Positions 46,462 through 56,583 are shown, numbered from the stretch's first letter. The stretch: DNA of 64,000 nucleotides from Clostridioides sp. ES-S-0010-02 (GCA_020641055.1 CP067345.1:2597317-2661316), one strand, 5' to 3'. The notes: a model not told the origin generated them from the sequence alone. Made by a program: numbers and translations.

Positions 46462-47700
46462 TTAGCTACAACATACTATAGTCAATTTTTTTATACTTGT
46501 ATTTTTAATTATATCAATAAATTCCAGATAAGAATTCTCACTTTTATCTAACTCAACAAATAAATAACACTCAGAAAAATTATGTCTGTCTATGTTGTAA
46601 ATGTAATTTTGAACATCTAAATTATAAAAACTCTTTAATTTAAATTTACTTCTAATAGGATAATTATTTTTATCAATATTAATTATTGGACTTCTAGTTG
46701 TTGAATGATAGTATATATCACATTGATTTTCTTTTTCTTTTGCAAATAACATAGGTATATACATAAATTCTTCAGTGCCTAAAAATAGAACCTTTTCTGC
46801 TTTCTTTTTTAAAGATTCTTTACTTTCTATAACTATTTTTTTACTTTCTCTTTTTATAATTTCTTTTAATTTAATTTGTTCTCTTTTGTTAATTCCAAAC
46901 CTACCTGTATATCTTATATATTTTTTATTTCCAATATAATCTTCTAAATCAACATTGATATGATTTACTATTAAATTTATTTTATCATCCTTCATAATAC
47001 TCAATTTACTAATATTGCAATTATCATTGTAATTTGCAACAATATCTTCACTTATATCAAAATTAAAGTCTCCTTTAAATAAATACACAAATTCTATTTT
47101 ACATCCAAGTTCTATTTCTAGACTACTAATTCTTCTTAAATTTTCATCACTTACCCAATTAAGTATAGAACATATAGTATATATTTTTTTAGGATAGATA
47201 CTTTGAATCTTTCTGATTATATTCATACATGTATTAGCTGTAGTAATTTCATCATCTACCAAAATTACTTCATCGCCAAATTTAAAGTTGTCTAGCATTT
47301 CAAAATATAAATTTTGGTCTGTTGCATGAGAATGTTCTTCTAAAAAGTCTAAATTTTCTAGCTCATCAAATTGCTCTCTAGTGGTATGAATAAATTCATA
47401 ATTTCCAGATAAGTAATCAAAAAAGCTATGCCCAACGGCTGTCCCAGTTTCTGCAAAAGCTATTACAGTTCCATTTGATGCCACCTTATTTTTTTTATTA
47501 TAAATCGTAGCCATTAGTTTTCCTAAATTATCCATTTCACTTGGCTTACAAGCTAAATGTTTTCCAAGTTTTTTTGATATAAATAAAAAACGTCTTTTGC
47601 TGTTATTTCTTATTCCTATATCTAAAAAATCATTTAAATCTAAGTTCAATGGATTATCAACAATGTCAATCTCACAATTAAAATTTAAGCAATTCTTCAT
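46462..47700 (-). CDS. Phosphoribosyltransferase with TRSP domain (Ter module)
   Basis: This 412-residue protein has an N-terminal PRTase_2 domain (VIAFAETGTAVGHSFFDYLS near residue 80 and EVILVDDEITTANTCMNIIR, the PRPP-binding motif, near 148) and a C-terminal TRSP domain (RFGINKREQIKL, then KVLFLGTEEFMYIPMLFAKE and IYYHSTTRSPI). The TRSP domain is found only with this PRTase in Ter islands. It overlaps the upstream aldolase gene by 23 bases, so expression is coupled. It is predicted to build an unusual nucleoside-like metabolite. Confidence 0.87.
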   Translation of the reverse strand: MKNCLNFNCEIDIVDNPLNLDLNDFLDIGIRNNSKRRFLFISKKLGKHLACKPSEMDNLGKLMATIYNKKNKVASNGTVIAFAETGTAVGHSFFDYLSGNYEFIHTTREQFDELENLDFLEEHSHATDQNLYFEMLDNFKFGDEVILVDDEITTANTCMNIIRKIQSIYPKKIYTICSILNWVSDENLRRISSLEIELGCKIEFVYLFKGDFNFDISEDIVANYNDNCNISKLSIMKDDKINLIVNHINVDLEDYIGNKKYIRYTGRFGINKREQIKLKEIIKRESKKIVIESKESLKKKAEKVLFLGTEEFMYIPMLFAKEKENQCDIYYHSTTRSPIINIDKNNYPIRSKFKLKSFYNLDVQNYIYNIDRHNFSECYLFVELDKSENSYLEFIDIIKNTSIKKLTIVCCS

Positions 47701-48754
47701 AGTCTACTCCTTTATTTAATACACCATATATTTTAGATAAAATCAATGTTTTTTTAGCCCATAAAAAATGAGGATTAGTTTCATTCATTCTCTCACCTAA
47801 TATGCCTTTACTCACACCATATTTACTATTTGTACTATCAAGTATCTCCAAAGCATCAGTAAAATCTTCATATGATACTGCAGACAAAGCTTGTACAATT
47901 TGAATTTGCATTGGATGAATTACTGTCTTTCCAACTAATCCATGAAATTTATCCAATAGTATTTCTTCTATATACTTATTTCTTATCTCTTCATTTGTCA
48001 TATCAAAAAATTCCGATACACCTCCACTTATTGGTATATCTATCTCTGGTCTTTGAAGATATGTAATTATATCTAATATAAAAGAAGAACAAATTAAATT
48101 ATTATATATAGAAAAATTTTTATTTCTTCTTATACCATACATACCTAATATGTCAGTTAGACCTATTCTAATACTGAGTATTCTTGATTTATATCTTAAA
48201 ATAGTATTATATAAACTACTGAAGCTTAATTCTTTGTTTTCTTTATATATGAATTCTCTTGTTTCTATTATTGGAATAACATACATATTTTGAAGACCTA
48301 TAGAATTCAAAACTTCTATACAGTTTTCAATTAACTCAGAATTTGCTTTAGGAATCAATATTCCTGTTATTGTATTATTGTTTTTAATTATAATATCTTT
48401 AATTCTTAGCAATTGCTCTACATCTTTTATTCTCACAAAAATTAATGGTATACCATCTTTATTAGTTATATTTTCATTGCTAATATTTTTCAAAATCAAT
48501 TTAAGATTTTCTATAGCCTCAGATTCTCCATTTGCCCCAACAGCATCTTCTAAACAAATAGCTAATGGTCTAACTCCCTTAACATCACCTATAATACTTT
48601 TATAAATCATGTTATATTGAGTCGCTGGAACGTATAAAAAAGCACCTAGTGCATATTTCAGTACATCTTTTTCAGTATTGGCATTAAAGTCTTCTGGCAC
48701 TTTCAAAAAAATTTTCTCTAAATACTCTTTGCAGATATAATCGAAATATTTCAA
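47678..48754 (-). CDS. HpcH/HpaI aldolase / CitE-like lyase (Ter module)
   Basis: The 358-residue protein has the TIM-barrel pattern of CitE/HpcH: ALGAFLYVPATQYNMIYKSI near the start, RPLAICLEDAVGANGESEAI near residue 85, IPIIETREF near 175 and VGKTVIHPMQIQIVQALSAV near 275. The Glu-Asp pair in CLEDAVG and the ETRE segment fit the metal-binding carboxylates. It starts the biosynthetic set of the Ter island and overlaps the TRSP gene by 23 bases. Its substrate is not known; the reaction would be a C-C bond cleavage or formation. Confidence 0.87.
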   Translation of the reverse strand: MKYFDYICKEYLEKIFLKVPEDFNANTEKDVLKYALGAFLYVPATQYNMIYKSIIGDVKGVRPLAICLEDAVGANGESEAIENLKLILKNISNENITNKDGIPLIFVRIKDVEQLLRIKDIIIKNNNTITGILIPKANSELIENCIEVLNSIGLQNMYVIPIIETREFIYKENKELSFSSLYNTILRYKSRILSIRIGLTDILGMYGIRRNKNFSIYNNLICSSFILDIITYLQRPEIDIPISGGVSEFFDMTNEEIRNKYIEEILLDKFHGLVGKTVIHPMQIQIVQALSAVSYEDFTDALEILDSTNSKYGVSKGILGERMNETNPHFLWAKKTLILSKIYGVLNKGVDYEELLKF

Positions 48755-48778
48755 TGTGTGGCCTCCTCATATACATAG

Positions 48779-48808
48779 AAAGGGCCAACTTTATCAAAAT
48801 TAGCCCTT
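48779..48808 (-). terminator. Hairpin between TelA-like and CitE-like genes
   Basis: AAGGGC...GCCCTT with an A/T loop forms a stem-loop on the minus strand but has no good U run. It may be a weak attenuator or an mRNA-processing site inside the operon. Confidence 0.45.
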
Positions 48809-48814
48809 AATATA

Positions 48815-49951
48815 CTACTTATTATAAATTATAGCTGTATTTAATTCTTCTAATCTCTTTGTATTATCCTTAATTGTAACTCTATTATTTTCTTCTATTC
48901 TCATAGTTTCATCTATACCAGATTTAATTGTATTGTACATTTTTTCTAATGTCTCTATTTGCACAGAGCTTGTTCCAGCCATCCTAGCTATTTGTGCACT
49001 TTGAGAACTTACATTTTGTGCATTTCTAAGCAGTAATTCATTAGTTTTATCATCAAGAGCTTTTAAAGACTTTGCTTGTAATTCTTGCTTTTTAAGTAAT
49101 ATAGCTTGAGATAAACATTGTTTAAATACTGGTAGAGTTACAACAAAGGCACTATTGATTTTTCTAATTAAACCATAGTTATTATGTTGCATACCTCTCA
49201 GCATAGGTATAGTCTGAATAGCTATATTTTCTGCTATCCTTAAATCATAGACTCTTTGATTTAACATATCATAGACTTTTAATAGTTCTTGATAGTTGAC
49301 AATATCCATTTGGTCTCCACTAGTCTCTGATTTTTGTTTGAAATATGGTAGTATTTCATTATCCATTTCTTCTACTGCCATTTCTCCAGCAACAATATAT
49401 TTTTGAAGTTCATTATAAAAGTCAAAATTTTCATTTAGCATAGCACCAATTTGCTTGTTAGAAAGAGCTATATCTCTTTCATATTGTTCAAGTTCAATTT
49501 GAATCTTTTCAACTTCTCCTCCCAGTGTTTCATACTTTTGAAACATCATTTCAATAGCATTATTAGCTTTTTTGAAAAGTTTTTGAACAAAATTTGGTTC
49601 CTTAGTTTCTTGAAAATCATCTAAATCAAACTTATCCATTATTTTAGTTAAGTGAACAAGCATCTTAGAATTTTCTTCATTTCTATTTAATTTTATTGTG
49701 TTTAATAGGCTATCAGAAACTCTAGCTACTCCTTCAGATGCTTTTCTACCAAATTGTAAAATTGTATCTGGATTTTCTACTTCTATAAGAGAAGTTAAAG
49801 CCTCCACCTCTTTAGACTTTCTAAGTTCATTTTTTTTATTATTTGTATATTCCATTATATCAAAATTTTCTTCTTGTATAGTCGTAGGTAAATTTTCAAC
49901 AGTCTCTACAGAATTATTATCTTTTGAAAAATTATTTATATTTATCCCCAT
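48815..49951 (-). CDS. TelA-family toxic-anion / stress protein (YceH-like)
   Basis: The 378-residue protein is nearly all alpha-helical coiled coil and has TelA marks: SLLNTIKLNRNEENSKMLVH, YETLGGEVEKIQIELEQYER, MLRGMQHNNYGLIRKINSAF and ILLKKQELQAKSLKALDDKT (short segments). TelA/KlaA proteins accompany TerD genes and tellurite or envelope-stress resistance; the molecular role is not settled. It directly follows the YceG-like gene, sharing the boundary (49951/49952), and belongs to the same transcript. Confidence 0.9.
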   Translation of the reverse strand: MGININNFSKDNNSVETVENLPTTIQEENFDIMEYTNNKKNELRKSKEVEALTSLIEVENPDTILQFGRKASEGVARVSDSLLNTIKLNRNEENSKMLVHLTKIMDKFDLDDFQETKEPNFVQKLFKKANNAIEMMFQKYETLGGEVEKIQIELEQYERDIALSNKQIGAMLNENFDFYNELQKYIVAGEMAVEEMDNEILPYFKQKSETSGDQMDIVNYQELLKVYDMLNQRVYDLRIAENIAIQTIPMLRGMQHNNYGLIRKINSAFVVTLPVFKQCLSQAILLKKQELQAKSLKALDDKTNELLLRNAQNVSSQSAQIARMAGTSSVQIETLEKMYNTIKSGIDETMRIEENNRVTIKDNTKRLEELNTAIIYNK

Positions 49952-51514
49952 TTAAAATCGTCTCCTCTTGCCAAAAATTTTTTTAAGTAAAGGTATTCCA
50001 TCTTCAAGTAAGTTCAATTTAAGGTCATATACCATTTTATCCAATCTGTGTATATCAATCAATTGGTTATTTATAACATTTTCTATATTATTTTCTCCGC
50101 CTGGAGATAATATAATAATATCAAATCCAATTTTACTAAGTAAAAGCATTAGGAATACAACTTCTTTATCAAACACAATGCTCTTATACATATATATAAC
50201 CAACTTTGGATTTATGAGAGAGTAATCGAAATTATTCATCATATGAACAAGCTTTTTATCCATATGAAGTACTGTGAATAAGCCTTTTATTTTATCCTCT
50301 CCACTTAGTCCATTTAAAAACATGTTGCCTTCTATAAGTTCTTCCACTTTTTCTAAAATCATAATTTGTTGATTTAATGCTAATGTTGAAATAGAATATT
50401 CTTTATTATTTAAAACAGAATTTTTATCTATAATACCTTTTGAATTTAATACAAATGATAGGCTAAAAGCTTCTCTTGTAAATTCTTTTGAAAATCTATC
50501 TATCTCTCCATTAAATTCAATAAATGTTGAACTTTCTGAATCTCTTAATAAATCTAAAAACTTAATGTATTCATTTTTATCATTATATATTCCATTGATT
50601 TTAGAAAAGAAAACTGGAGTTTCTACTATAATATCATTAAACTTAAATCCTGGTCTCAATTTTAATGGCTGATTCCAATATATTGATATTTCATCAATAG
50701 TTGAACTTAAAAGCAAGCTTTTTATTTTTCTATCTTGAAGTTGCCAGGGTTTTATAAATCCAGCATCATTTAACAATTCTTCACTTATTCTTTTTGATGC
50801 TTCTGCTCCAACAGTAAAAGCTTTTTTTACAGAGCCTTTATCTATCTTTTCACCTGAAACAACTCTATCTTCAAAAGAAACATTTTCTTCTATTATATTA
50901 GCCTCTTCTAATTCTATCTTATATTTCTCTAAATTTAAGATACTTATATTACTCTTTGAGTTTGGATTAAGGTATAATATATCAAATCCTGCTAAGTACA
51001 ATATTAAAAGTAGATAGACTTCATGCTTTTTTATGTCTCCATAAAATATTATTTTTGGAGCATCATTTTTATTTATATCTAAGGCACCAATATAAGTCTT
51101 TATCCATGCCATTATTTTCACTATAAAATTTTGTTTAACTCTATCATTAGTAAAATCTTTTTCTTCCTCTTTTAATACTTTATCTATTGCTTGCTTTATT
51201 TTATAATCTATTTCTTCAAACCCTAAAATACTTATGTCTACATCTTCTGTACTGTTTTTATAATTTTTAAGCCCATTTTTAAAATAATTAATAATGTCAA
51301 AATCACTAGGATTTGCTATAGCATCAGTAAATAAGGCAATATCTTTTCTACTATCAATATTTTGCTTCGCCTTAAATATTTCAAGATTATACAAAATCTC
51401 ATCTTCTAAACCAATATATGAAATAAAATAACTTAGATATCCCTTTGAAGGAGTGTAATTTCCTCTATCTGATTGGCTGGAGAATATTTTTTCAAATACC
51501 TTTGAGTCACCCAT
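49952..51514 (-). CDS. YceG-like protein of the Ter island
   Basis: The 520-residue protein matches the YceG family seen in the Bacillus yceCDEFGH operon. It has two similar parts: residues of about 27-240 (YFISYIGLEDEILYNLEIFK, PKIIFYGDIKKHEVYLLLIL, FDILYLNPNSKSNISILNLE) and a second copy later (LIIYMYKS, VVFLMLLLSKIGFDIIILSP). The internal duplication is visible from the FDILYLNP and FDIIILSPGG repeats. It lies between the calcium ATPase and TelA-like genes. The function is unknown. A protease fused to a related N-terminal domain is encoded at the far side of the island. Confidence 0.85.
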   Translation of the reverse strand: MGDSKVFEKIFSSQSDRGNYTPSKGYLSYFISYIGLEDEILYNLEIFKAKQNIDSRKDIALFTDAIANPSDFDIINYFKNGLKNYKNSTEDVDISILGFEEIDYKIKQAIDKVLKEEEKDFTNDRVKQNFIVKIMAWIKTYIGALDINKNDAPKIIFYGDIKKHEVYLLLILYLAGFDILYLNPNSKSNISILNLEKYKIELEEANIIEENVSFEDRVVSGEKIDKGSVKKAFTVGAEASKRISEELLNDAGFIKPWQLQDRKIKSLLLSSTIDEISIYWNQPLKLRPGFKFNDIIVETPVFFSKINGIYNDKNEYIKFLDLLRDSESSTFIEFNGEIDRFSKEFTREAFSLSFVLNSKGIIDKNSVLNNKEYSISTLALNQQIMILEKVEELIEGNMFLNGLSGEDKIKGLFTVLHMDKKLVHMMNNFDYSLINPKLVIYMYKSIVFDKEVVFLMLLLSKIGFDIIILSPGGENNIENVINNQLIDIHRLDKMVYDLKLNLLEDGIPLLKKIFGKRRRF

Positions 51515-51544
51515 AATTATCCTCCCAATTTAATTGTTTATTGA

Positions 51545-51575
51545 TAACTGACTCAAAATATATATTTTGAGCCAG
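51545..51575 (-). other. Perfect inverted repeat downstream of the calcium ATPase
   Basis: CTCAAAATATATATTTTGAG is a perfect palindrome between the ATPase and YceG-like genes. It has no U run on the minus strand, so it could be a processing site, an attenuator or an operator rather than a terminator. Confidence 0.4.
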
Positions 51576-51598
51576 TTTGTTTTTTTATAAAATTTGTT

Positions 51599-54358
51599 TT
51601 AAGCTGTTTTCTTTGGTTTTACTAATCTTATTACACACTTTACAACTTCATTGAATACAACTACACTTGCTGCAACACATAAAACTTTTACCCATGTCAT
51701 AACATCCATAGCTACAGAATTAAAGAAATCTTGGAATAACTGAGTAAATATTACTTGTGCAATACCTGTTAAAACTATTATTTGTAATGCTAGTTTATTA
51801 TGTGTAAAGTTTGGAAAAATACTATCTGCACTAAATTCTCTACAGTTAAATGCATTAAATAATGCACTAAAAGCAAATAACGCAAACATTACAGTTCCCT
51901 TATGAGCTTCATCAACACCTAAGAAGTTAAATGTAGATTGTAACATTAGTATTGCTGTTATATAGAATGCATTTAATACTATTGTATATACCATTGACTT
52001 AGAAATTATATTTGCTTTTCTATCAACAGGTTTTCTATTTAATACGTGGTCTCTAACAGGCTCTAAACCTAATGCTAGTGCTGGTGGCCCATCCATAATT
52101 ATATTTACCCACAACAATTGTATTGTTGTAAATGGCATTTCTTGTCCCATAACCTGAGATATTATAGCCACTAAAAATGCAATTACATTTACTGTTAATT
52201 GGAATTGAACAAATCTTTGGAAGTTATCATAAATTCCTCTACCCCATTTAATACCTTTTACAATAGTGCTAAAACTATCATCAGTTAAAATTATATCTGC
52301 TGCACTTTTTGATACTTCTGTACCAGATATACCCATTGCTATACCAACATCTGCCTTTGAAAGCGCTGGGGCATCATTTATCCCATCACCTGTTACAGCA
52401 ACAACATCTCCACTCTTTTGAAGAGCTGAAACTATTCTCATTTTACTATCTGGCTTACTTCTTGCAACAATCGAAATAGTTTGTATTTCTTGTTTTAATT
52501 CTTCATCATCTAAAGTATCTATATATGAAGCTTCAACTGCTCTCATATTTCCTTTTAATAGACCTAACTCTTCACCTATAGCTCTTGCTGTATTTATATT
52601 GTCTCCTGTAAGCATTTTTACAGAAACACCAGCTTTATTTGCTGTATTCACTGATTCTATAACATCTTTTCTAAGTGGGTCTCTTATACCAACAAATCCA
52701 CTAAATACTAAATTACTTTCCATTGCACTTACATTCATAGAATCACTTTCAGCAGTTACTGCTGCTTCTTCTTCAGCTTGGGAAATTTCTTTATATGCAA
52801 AACCTAAGGTTCTCATTGATTTTACTTGTAATTTTTTTATTTCTTCTAAAATCTCATGTTTTATACCTTCAGTTATTGGAACTATGTCTTTACCTCTTTG
52901 AATGTGTGAACATAGCTCAAGCAATACTTCTGGTGCTCCTTTTGATAACAACACATGATTATTATCTTGACCTATGACAGATGTCATTCTCTTTGAATCA
53001 GAAGTAAACGGATTTTGAGCTACTATATTAGATTCTTTTCTAACTTGTCTGTAATCTACATTTTTATAATATAGAAGTAATGCACATTCTGTAGCACTTC
53101 CTAGGTACTTAACATCATTATCATTATGCTCTACATCAGCTGTAGAGTTTATCATACAGTTTTCTTCAAAATAACTATTTATTTCTTCTTCTGAGCTCTC
53201 AATATATCTTCCATCAATATATGCAACTTCTACTGTCATTCTATTTTCTGTTAATGTACCAGTTTTATCTGAACATATTACAGAAACAGAACCTATAGTT
53301 TCACAAGCTTCTTTTTTGGTAACTAAGGCATTTATTTTAGCCATTTTTTGCATTGTTATTGCAAGTGTCATATTTATCATAGTTGGCAGACCTTCTGGAA
53401 CTGCTGCAACTATCAATGCAACACATACTGTAAAGGCTGTTTTAACAGGGTCTATTGATTCTAAAAATGGTAAAATTCCAGACATATCAACATTTAATAC
53501 ATTCTTACTTACCATTTGGAAAACCATGAATATAAATAATAGTCCTGCTACTGCACTGGAAACTTTAGCTATCAATCCGCCTAAATTTCCAAGCTTTATC
53601 TGAAGTGGAGTTTGCTCATCTGCATCTGATAAGTTTTGAGCGATTTTACCCATTTCACTGCTATCTCCAATTGAAGTTACAACTAATATTCCTCTACCAT
53701 AAGCAACAAGTGTACCACCAAATACCATATTTATTTGTTTTGCAGGAATTGGTTCTTGTACCACTAGTGCTCCTTTAGATTCTATTTCTTCCATTGGAAC
53801 TACTACATCACATTTTTTAGATACATCATCTGATTCTCCTGTTAACATATCTTCTCTAATTTTAAGATTTATAGTTTCTATAAGTCTACCATCAGCAGGT
53901 ACCATATCACCAGTTTCAATATATACTATATCTCCTGGTACTAGTTCATTCTTAGAAATTTGATGTATTTCTCCATCTCTTAGTACTTTAACTTCAATAT
54001 TTTCAGTCATCTTAGAAAGAGCATCTGCTGCTTTCTTAGAACGACCTTCTGTAATCATACCTATTGCTATACCTATTGCTATAGCTCCTACAATCCCTAT
54101 TGCATCATGAGTTTCTCCAATTACTGCACTTACTACTGCTGCAATAATTAAAATAACTATCATTGGTTCACTTAAACTGTCTTTTAAATCATCCCAAAAG
54201 CTTCCTTCCTCTTTTGGTGTAAATTCATTTAAACCATACTTTTCTCTTCTAGTCTTGACTTCTGATTCTGATAGACCTCTATCAGGGTTAACAGATAAGT
54301 CTTTAGTTACGTCTTCTTTGTCAACATTATAATATTTGATATCGTTATTAAATTCCAT
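51599..54358 (-). CDS. Calcium-translocating P-type ATPase (SERCA-like)
   Basis: The 919-residue pump has the PII-type marks: MLTGESDDVSKKC actuator, PEGLP (AAVPEGLPTMINMTLA) in helix M4, CSDKTGTLTENRM phosphorylation site, and MVAVTGDGINDAPAL-type hinge (VAVTGDGINDAPALSKADVG). It has ten membrane helices in the usual 2+2+6 pattern. It should export Ca2+. I take the ATG at 54358 as start, with in-frame TTG and GTG upstream as alternatives. It overlaps the TerD gene by 11 bases and so is coupled to the calcium-binding TerD proteins. Confidence 0.92.
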   Translation of the reverse strand: MEFNNDIKYYNVDKEDVTKDLSVNPDRGLSESEVKTRREKYGLNEFTPKEEGSFWDDLKDSLSEPMIVILIIAAVVSAVIGETHDAIGIVGAIAIGIAIGMITEGRSKKAADALSKMTENIEVKVLRDGEIHQISKNELVPGDIVYIETGDMVPADGRLIETINLKIREDMLTGESDDVSKKCDVVVPMEEIESKGALVVQEPIPAKQINMVFGGTLVAYGRGILVVTSIGDSSEMGKIAQNLSDADEQTPLQIKLGNLGGLIAKVSSAVAGLLFIFMVFQMVSKNVLNVDMSGILPFLESIDPVKTAFTVCVALIVAAVPEGLPTMINMTLAITMQKMAKINALVTKKEACETIGSVSVICSDKTGTLTENRMTVEVAYIDGRYIESSEEEINSYFEENCMINSTADVEHNDNDVKYLGSATECALLLYYKNVDYRQVRKESNIVAQNPFTSDSKRMTSVIGQDNNHVLLSKGAPEVLLELCSHIQRGKDIVPITEGIKHEILEEIKKLQVKSMRTLGFAYKEISQAEEEAAVTAESDSMNVSAMESNLVFSGFVGIRDPLRKDVIESVNTANKAGVSVKMLTGDNINTARAIGEELGLLKGNMRAVEASYIDTLDDEELKQEIQTISIVARSKPDSKMRIVSALQKSGDVVAVTGDGINDAPALSKADVGIAMGISGTEVSKSAADIILTDDSFSTIVKGIKWGRGIYDNFQRFVQFQLTVNVIAFLVAIISQVMGQEMPFTTIQLLWVNIIMDGPPALALGLEPVRDHVLNRKPVDRKANIISKSMVYTIVLNAFYITAILMLQSTFNFLGVDEAHKGTVMFALFAFSALFNAFNCREFSADSIFPNFTHNKLALQIIVLTGIAQVIFTQLFQDFFNSVAMDVMTWVKVLCVAASVVVFNEVVKCVIRLVKPKKTA

Positions 54359-54977
54359 ATACACACTCAATCCTGTCTAAATTTTGCATTACTTCTTTAA
54401 GACCCGCATCTTTTGTTCCTTCACCTATTGCTTTAAACTGCCAACTTCCATCTTTTCTATATATAACCCCTACTATAAGAGTAGTTTTTTCTGAATAATT
54501 ATCAGATAAATTATACTTTGCTATTTCCTTTTTATTGCTTTGGTCCTCAACTCTTATATAGGCATTTTTTATCATCCCAAAGTGTTGTTTTCTGTCTATA
54601 CAATTGTATATATTTACTACAAATAATAATCTGTGAATATTTGATGGAACTTTATCTAAATTAACTAGAATTTGTTCATCATCACCCACACCTTCACCAG
54701 TTAAGTTATCTCCTGTATGTAAAACTGACTTACAGGCACTCTTTAAATTTCCAAAATAAATTAAGTCTTTTATACCACTTAATTTTCCTTCCTGATTTAG
54801 CATAAATACAGATGCATCGCAATCTATATCAGCTTGTCCTCCACCAAATAAAGACTTAAGGAATCCTCCACCTGACTGTTGCACAGGGTCCCATCCTAGG
54901 CCCACAAGTATATTACTCAATCCTGGGTTGGATTTTTTTAAATCTATTTTATCACCCTTTGATAAATTAATTGACAT
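54348..54977 (-). CDS. terD: TerD-family protein (third copy)
   Basis: The 209-residue protein is a TerD paralogue. It begins MSINLSKGDKIDLKKSNPGL, has the acidic calcium-site LHTGDNLTGEGVGDDEQILV and the C-terminal VGVIYRKDGSWQFKAIGEGT. A 15-residue Gly-rich insert (SGGGFLKSLFGGGQADID) separates the opening from the second acidic stretch and is missing in its two neighbours. Its stop region overlaps the calcium ATPase start. TerD proteins bind Ca2+ and are induced by stress. Confidence 0.92.
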   Translation of the reverse strand: MSINLSKGDKIDLKKSNPGLSNILVGLGWDPVQQSGGGFLKSLFGGGQADIDCDASVFMLNQEGKLSGIKDLIYFGNLKSACKSVLHTGDNLTGEGVGDDEQILVNLDKVPSNIHRLLFVVNIYNCIDRKQHFGMIKNAYIRVEDQSNKKEIAKYNLSDNYSEKTTLIVGVIYRKDGSWQFKAIGEGTKDAGLKEVMQNLDRIECVYGI

Positions 54978-55062
54978 ACTAAACCTCCATAAAATTTTAT
55001 ATAATATAACCTATACATTATTTGTATAGGCTACTTATATTTAATATACTGTGTTACTCATA

Positions 55063-55641
55063 CTAAACACTTAATCCATAGTTTCTGCAAAGTGCTTCTA
55101 AGCCACCTTCAAATCCTGCTCCAACTGCACTAAACTTCCATTCTCCATTATATTTATATATCTCACATACTGTAATTGCAGTCTCTATACTAAATTCTTC
55201 GCCTAAGTCATATCTTAATATTTCTTGGTCATTTTCAGAGTTTAAAACTCTTATATATGAGTTACTTACTTGTCCAAAGTTTTGTTTTCTTTCAGCAGCT
55301 TCATATATTGTAACTGTTACAGCTATTTTTTGTATATGCTTTGGCATTGTATCTAAGTTTACTAATATTTCTTCGTCATCTCCATCACCTTCACCAGTTC
55401 TATTATCACCTAAATGCTCAACTGCTCCAGATGGATGTTTTAAATTATTATAGAATATAAAATCTTCATCTCTTTCAACTCTTTGAGATTCTCCTACCAT
55501 AAAAACACTGACATCTAAATCGTAATCATATCCACTATCAAATGAATTTGTATCCCATCCTAGTCCAAGTCTAATATTTTTAAGTCCTGGATTTCCCTTA
55601 GTTAAATCAATTTTTTGTCCTTTTTTTAATACTATAGCCAT
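55063..55641 (-). CDS. terD: TerD-family protein (second copy)
   Basis: This 192-residue protein has a complete TerD pattern: [58 protein letters not shown] and [20 protein letters not shown]. The aspartates of the D-x-D-x-S and [11 protein letters not shown] motifs form the paired Ca2+ sites. GGAGGGGG lies before the start. It is very similar to the first copy, suggesting a recent duplication. Confidence 0.95.
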   Translation of the reverse strand: MAIVLKKGQKIDLTKGNPGLKNIRLGLGWDTNSFDSGYDYDLDVSVFMVGESQRVERDEDFIFYNNLKHPSGAVEHLGDNRTGEGDGDDEEILVNLDTMPKHIQKIAVTVTIYEAAERKQNFGQVSNSYIRVLNSENDQEILRYDLGEEFSIETAITVCEIYKYNGEWKFSAVGAGFEGGLEALCRNYGLSV

Positions 55642-55675
55642 GGAAAATACCCCCTCTAGTTTATTGTATTTAAAA

Positions 55676-56254
55676 TTATAAGTTTATTCCAAAGTTTCCA
55701 CATAACGCAGCAAGTCCACCTTCAAAACCAGAACCTAGTGCGTTAAATTTCCATTCTCCATTGTGTTTATATATTTCAGCTACTACTATAGCTGTCTCTA
55801 TACTAAAATCTTCACCTAATTCATACTTTATTAGCTCTTCATTTGTATCTTTATCTACTATTCTTATATAAGAATTACTTACTTGCCCAAAATTTTGTGT
55901 TCTTTCTGTAGCATCATGAATTGTAACTGTAAAAGAAATTTTGCTTATTTCTCCAGGAATCTTAGATAAATCAACAACTATTTGCTCATCATCTCCATCA
56001 CCTTCACCAGTTCTATTATCACCTAAATGTTCAACTGCTCCAGAAGTATGCTTTAAATTGTTGTAAAATACAAAATCTCCATCATTAGTAACACTTCCAC
56101 TTGCTCCTGTTAAAAATGCTGCTGTATCTAAGTCAAAGTCAAATCCACCATCATACTTGTTAGTGTCCCATCCTAACCCTACTAAAATATTTTTAAGCCC
56201 TGGGTTTCCCTTAGTTAAATCAACCTTTTGGCCTTTTGATAATGTTATACCCAT
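55676..56254 (-). CDS. terD: TerD-family protein (first copy)
   Basis: The 192-residue protein has the same TerD pattern as its neighbour: [58 protein letters not shown], then [20 protein letters not shown]. It is the first gene of the island transcript, preceded by GGGAGCG and about 330 bases of intergenic DNA that hold divergent promoters. It should bind Ca2+ and take part in the metal or envelope stress response. About 70% identity by eye to the second copy points to duplication. Confidence 0.95.
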   Translation of the reverse strand: MGITLSKGQKVDLTKGNPGLKNILVGLGWDTNKYDGGFDFDLDTAAFLTGASGSVTNDGDFVFYNNLKHTSGAVEHLGDNRTGEGDGDDEQIVVDLSKIPGEISKISFTVTIHDATERTQNFGQVSNSYIRIVDKDTNEELIKYELGEDFSIETAIVVAEIYKHNGEWKFNALGSGFEGGLAALCGNFGINL

Positions 56255-56583
56255 AATTTATCGCTCCCTTGTTAATTTTAGCTAAACAAATCTTGCTAAT
56301 TATTTATCTTTTTCTTTAATCATATTATAACATTTTTTATTCATTTGTGAATAAAACTTACTTGATATTTTTAAAATATAATTAAAAAAATGTTTATATT
56401 TCTTACTTTTTACATAGATTTTACATATTTTTTTAAATAGATAAAATCTATGTTTAATATGTAATTATATATCATTTATATATACAAGTATACATTTTAT
56501 TTTGAAACTACAAAATTCTTTGTACTATATTGTTTTAAGATGTTTTATAATAGATTATATCATCTTATTAGAGGAGAAAAAAT
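56255..56583. other. Divergent intergenic region at the head of the Ter island
   Basis: About 330 bases, very AT-rich, between the first TerD gene and the divergent YceG-protease gene. It must hold both promoters. TATAAT-like sequence and a GAGGAG ribosome site for the plus-strand gene are seen. No clear operator palindrome was recognised. Confidence 0.5.
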
